From an uncultured Veillonella sp. (GTDB lineage: Bacteria; Bacillota; Negativicutes; Veillonellales; Veillonellaceae), in assembly GCA_902477915.1 (NCBI GenBank), contig CABSJA010000059.1, positions 1 through 7,058 on the forward strand: a stretch of 7,058 nt of DNA. Reading direction: 5' to 3'. The notes beneath the pieces are model-generated. The model had not been told where the DNA came from, did not search any database, and was given only the letters and a program-made list of their open reading frames with translations. How positions within the stretch are numbered: the stretch's first letter is position 1; every line of letters begins with the position of its first letter. Below are positions 5,358 through 7,058 of this stretch, piece after piece. A program made the translations under genes and the position numbers.

Positions 5358-5502
5358 CTCAGGTTAGCTTTTATGTAGCAGGGCTTTGAAAAGGACCCTT
5401 TTGTCGTCAGGCCAAATTTTCAAACTAGTAAGAGATGTGAGAGCTGACGCCGGAAAACATCTACGCCTCACTTCTTCTAAGTAGTATACCATAGAAGTAG
5501 AT
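5347..5502 (+). other. Structured 3' untranslated region of the toxin mRNA
   Basis: No further gene is seen here. CTAAC (5354-5358) pairs with GTTAG (5363-5367) and is followed by CTTTTAT, possibly a weak early terminator. ACATCTA (5457-5463) and GCCTC (5465-5469) can pair with TAGATGT (5222-5228) and GAGGC (5214-5218) at the predicted mRNA start. ACATCT can instead pair with a local AGATGT at 5433-5438. A long non-coding 3' region is typical of type I toxin mRNAs. Confidence 0.5.
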
Positions 5503-5530
5503 AAAATCCCACACACTAGTGTGGGATTTT
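5503..5530. terminator. Bidirectional terminator between the toxin unit and ddh
   Basis: AAAATCCCACAC (5503-5514) and GTGTGGGATTTT (5519-5530) form a perfect 12-bp stem with a 4-base ACTA loop. T-runs follow on both strands, so it can end the rightward toxin mRNA and the leftward ddh mRNA, whose stop codon is at 5541. Confidence 0.92.
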
Positions 5531-5540
5531 ATTTTGTGTC

Positions 5541-6515
5541 TTATAGAGAGTGAGCTCGTAATTCTTCAGCAGAATGAGTAGAAATCCAAGCTGGTGGAAT
5601 GTCGAATACTGTGTAGCAACCTGTGCCGCCGTGTTTAGCAAGGCGGTAGATACCACGTGCATAAGCAACAAGTGCAGAGCCAGTGAATTCAGGGTTGGAG
5701 TCAAGTTTTAAGGAATACTCAACAACATGACGTGTGCCGTCAGTGCTTTCACCAGAGCGAAGAACGAAGCCACCATGTGGAATACCTTTATGGTCGCGAT
5801 CAAGTTCTTCTTGAGAAATGAAGTTTACTACAGTTTCATAACCTACGAAGTAGTTTTCCATAGTTTTGATTTCGTTTTCAATTTTAGCTTTGTCAGCATC
5901 AGGAGCAGCCACTACATAGCACTCACGAAGGTGACCTTTGTAGCCATCAACGTCTGGAGTTTCACCATTACGGATAGCTTCAAGGTATTGTTCTTTAGGA
6001 ACAGTGTATTGACGAGCATCAAGAACACCATCGATACGACGAATAGCATCGGAGTGACCTTGGGAAACGCCACGGCCCCAGAATGTGTAGGACTTGCCTT
6101 TTGGCAAGATCGCTTCTGCGTAAACACGTTGTAAGGAGAACATGCCTGGGTCCCAACCGCAAGAAATCAATGTAGCAGTTTTAGCTTCTTTAGCTACTTT
6201 GTCTACATTAGCAAAATGCTCAGGAATACGTGCATGTGTATCGAAGGAATCGATACAGTTGAAGTATTTAGTTACCATTGGAGTTTGTTCGATAAGGTCT
6301 GTTGCAGAACCACCGCAAAGAACCATAACATCGATTTTACCTTTGAAGTTTGGTAGATCTTCCATAGTATATGTAGGAACACCAGAAACTGTTTCTAAGC
6401 CTTTACGGCGAGAGAATACACCAACAAGCTCCATATCAGGTTGTAATTTTACGGATGCTTCAACGCCACGACCTAAGTTGCCGTAGCCAACGATACCAAT
6501 ACGAATTTTGCTCAT
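5541..6515 (-). CDS. ddh: meso-Diaminopimelate D-dehydrogenase
   Basis: This NADPH-dependent enzyme converts tetrahydrodipicolinate and ammonia to meso-diaminopimelate in one step, supplying lysine and peptidoglycan. The 324-residue protein aligns by eye over its whole length with Corynebacterium glutamicum Ddh. It has the N-terminal Rossmann motif IVGYGNLGRGVE (8-19), then VFSRR, CGGSATD, SCGWDPGMFS, SQGHSDAIRRI, NYFVGYE, GIPHGG and VEYSLKLDSNPEFT. AGGAGG (6521-6526) precedes the ATG by five bases. An extended -10 promoter lies 46 bases upstream and a strong terminator follows the stop codon, so it is likely a single-gene unit. dapL upstream on the same strand feeds on the same substrate by another route. 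No defects are visible. It is cytosolic. Confidence 0.96.
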   Translation of the reverse strand: MSKIRIGIVGYGNLGRGVEASVKLQPDMELVGVFSRRKGLETVSGVPTYTMEDLPNFKGKIDVMVLCGGSATDLIEQTPMVTKYFNCIDSFDTHARIPEHFANVDKVAKEAKTATLISCGWDPGMFSLQRVYAEAILPKGKSYTFWGRGVSQGHSDAIRRIDGVLDARQYTVPKEQYLEAIRNGETPDVDGYKGHLRECYVVAAPDADKAKIENEIKTMENYFVGYETVVNFISQEELDRDHKGIPHGGFVLRSGESTDGTRHVVEYSLKLDSNPEFTGSALVAYARGIYRLAKHGGTGCYTVFDIPPAWISTHSAEELRAHSL

Positions 6516-6560
6516 ATTAGCCTCCTATATAAATCGAGAAATTTAATTATTAACATTTTT

Positions 6561-6569
6561 ATTATAGCA
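6561..6569 (-). promoter_or_regulatory. Extended -10 promoter of ddh
   Basis: On the minus strand TGCTATAAT (6569 to 6561) is a perfect extended -10. The start would be near 6554, giving a leader of about 39 bases. No good -35 is seen. The leader is too short for a lysine riboswitch. Confidence 0.68.
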
Positions 6570-6620
6570 CAAAATTAGGGCATTTGATATTTTTCTATAG
6601 AATTAATTGATGATATATAT

Positions 6621-6665
6621 AAAAGACCGATTGTACTCCTAATATAGGTGTACAATCGGTCTTTT
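6621..6665 (-). terminator. Rho-independent terminator of dapL
   Basis: A 16-bp perfect stem pairs 6621-6636 with 6650-6665 (core GACCGATTGTAC), extended inside by CCT/AGG after one mismatch. On the minus strand it runs into TTTTATATAT. It lies about 55 bases after the dapL stop and just before the ddh promoter, so it separates the two genes into independent transcripts. The plus strand also has TTTTT, so it could work both ways. Confidence 0.9.
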
Positions 6666-6687
6666 TGTCTCTATAGGTATTAGTTTT

Positions 6688-6709
6688 CTATAGGGGATAA
6701 ACCCTATAG
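6688..6709. repeat. Inverted repeat in the dapL 3' untranslated region
   Basis: CTATAGGG (6688-6695) and CCCTATAG (6702-6709) form a perfect 8-bp stem with a 6-base loop, 11 bases after the dapL stop codon. There is no T-run on the minus strand, so it is not itself a terminator; it may protect the mRNA 3' end or be incidental. Confidence 0.5.
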
Positions 6710-6720
6710 TGATTATCCTA

Positions 6721-7058
6721 TTAGAATTTTAATGTTTTAATTCTTTCAACGGCACGAATTGTATTTTCACGGCTACCAAAAGCTGTTAAACGAAGGTAAC
6801 CTTCACCGTGAGGACCAAAGCCAGAGCCTGGTGTAGATACGATTTGAACTTGTTCGAGCAAGATGTCGAATAATTCCCAGCTAGTCATGTTGCCAGGAGT
6901 TTTTAGCCAAATATATGGAGCGTCAACGCCGCCATATACAGTAAGGCCGATAGATTCAAGACCTTCTTTAATGATGCGAGCGTTTTCTTTGTAGTATGCA
7001 ATATTAGCACGAGTTTGCTCACGGCCTTCTTTTGTGTATACTGCTTCAGCACCGCGTT
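6721..7058 (-). CDS. dapL: LL-diaminopimelate aminotransferase, C-terminal part (cut by window edge)
   Basis: Only the last 112 codons are in the window; the gene continues beyond 7058, so the truncation comes from the window and not the gene. DapL is a PLP-dependent cytosolic enzyme that makes LL-diaminopimelate directly from tetrahydrodipicolinate and glutamate; DapF then gives the meso form. The visible part reads RGAEAVYTKEGREQTRANI, then SIGLTVYGGVDAPYIWLK, MTSWELFDILLEQ, STPGSGFGPHGEGYLRLTAF and GSRENTIRAVERIKTLKF at the end. The PGSGFGPHGEGYLRLTAFG block is highly characteristic of DapL, and its Arg is the usual substrate-carboxylate binder of class I aminotransferases. The PLP lysine is outside the window. 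It is followed by its own terminator before ddh. Confidence 0.95.
   Translation of the reverse strand, partial: RGAEAVYTKEGREQTRANIAYYKENARIIKEGLESIGLTVYGGVDAPYIWLKTPGNMTSWELFDILLEQVQIVSTPGSGFGPHGEGYLRLTAFGSRENTIRAVERIKTLKF

Noticed and set aside
5516..5704. 62-codon minus-strand frame overlapping the ddh 3' end and terminator
   Set aside because: It is out of frame with ddh, runs through the terminator and has no recognisable features.
5727..6486. Plus-strand open frames of 135 and 114 codons opposite ddh
   Set aside because: They lie wholly antisense to a clear full-length ddh, have no family resemblance and no proper ribosome binding site.
6516..6560. Lysine riboswitch or attenuator upstream of ddh
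   Set aside because: The predicted leader is only about 39 bases, too short for any known lysine riboswitch, with no leader hairpin.
78..6708. Shared 12-mer TATAGGGTTTAT at 78-89 and, inverted, at 6697-6708
   Set aside because: It is a short AT-rich match with different flanks; likely chance rather than a dispersed repeat.

Overview
The window is AT-rich chromosomal DNA, most likely from an anaerobic Firmicute of the Negativicutes. Veillonella or a close relative is my best guess, from the gene set and protein character; I could not run a search. It looks like ordinary core and metabolic chromosome with one small accessory element. No rRNA, tRNA, CRISPR array, insertion sequence or phage gene is visible.

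Left half (plus strand). A DUF951 protein gene (282-485) is followed 9 bases later by selD, selenide,water dikinase with Cys rather than selenocysteine at the catalytic position. Then come yedF (TusA-like plus DsrE-like domains) and a DUF3343 putative Se/S-carrier gene, ending at a strong terminator (2626-2655). selD, yedF and DUF3343 form a recognised selenium-handling set: SelD makes selenophosphate, and the other two are thought to move or deliver the activated chalcogen. An NfsB-like nitroreductase gene (start corrected to 2737) and a CsbD-family stress-protein gene follow as separate units. A perfect 36-bp palindrome at 3867-3902 terminates csbD and the convergent ychF.

Right half (minus strand). 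ychF (OBG-family ATPase), ddh (meso-diaminopimelate dehydrogenase) and the 3' end of dapL (LL-diaminopimelate aminotransferase, cut by the window edge) each have their own terminator or promoter. Ddh and DapL both consume tetrahydrodipicolinate on the way to meso-diaminopimelate (lysine and peptidoglycan), so two alternative routes lie side by side.

The most interesting part is the roughly 515-bp gap between ychF and ddh. It holds an unannotated 25-codon gene (5269-5346) for a hydrophobic peptide of the holin-like type I toxin family (TxpA/BsrG-like). The gene has a good promoter (5179-5207), a hairpin that buries its ribosome binding site and start region, and a long 5'-3' pairing that joins the predicted mRNA start to its 3' region. 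It also has a 3' terminator, an antisense promoter candidate inside the toxin gene, and a strong minus-strand terminator at 5127-5171 that no protein gene explains. Together these look like a complete, compact type I toxin-antitoxin cassette. The parts are read from sequence; the function is inferred.
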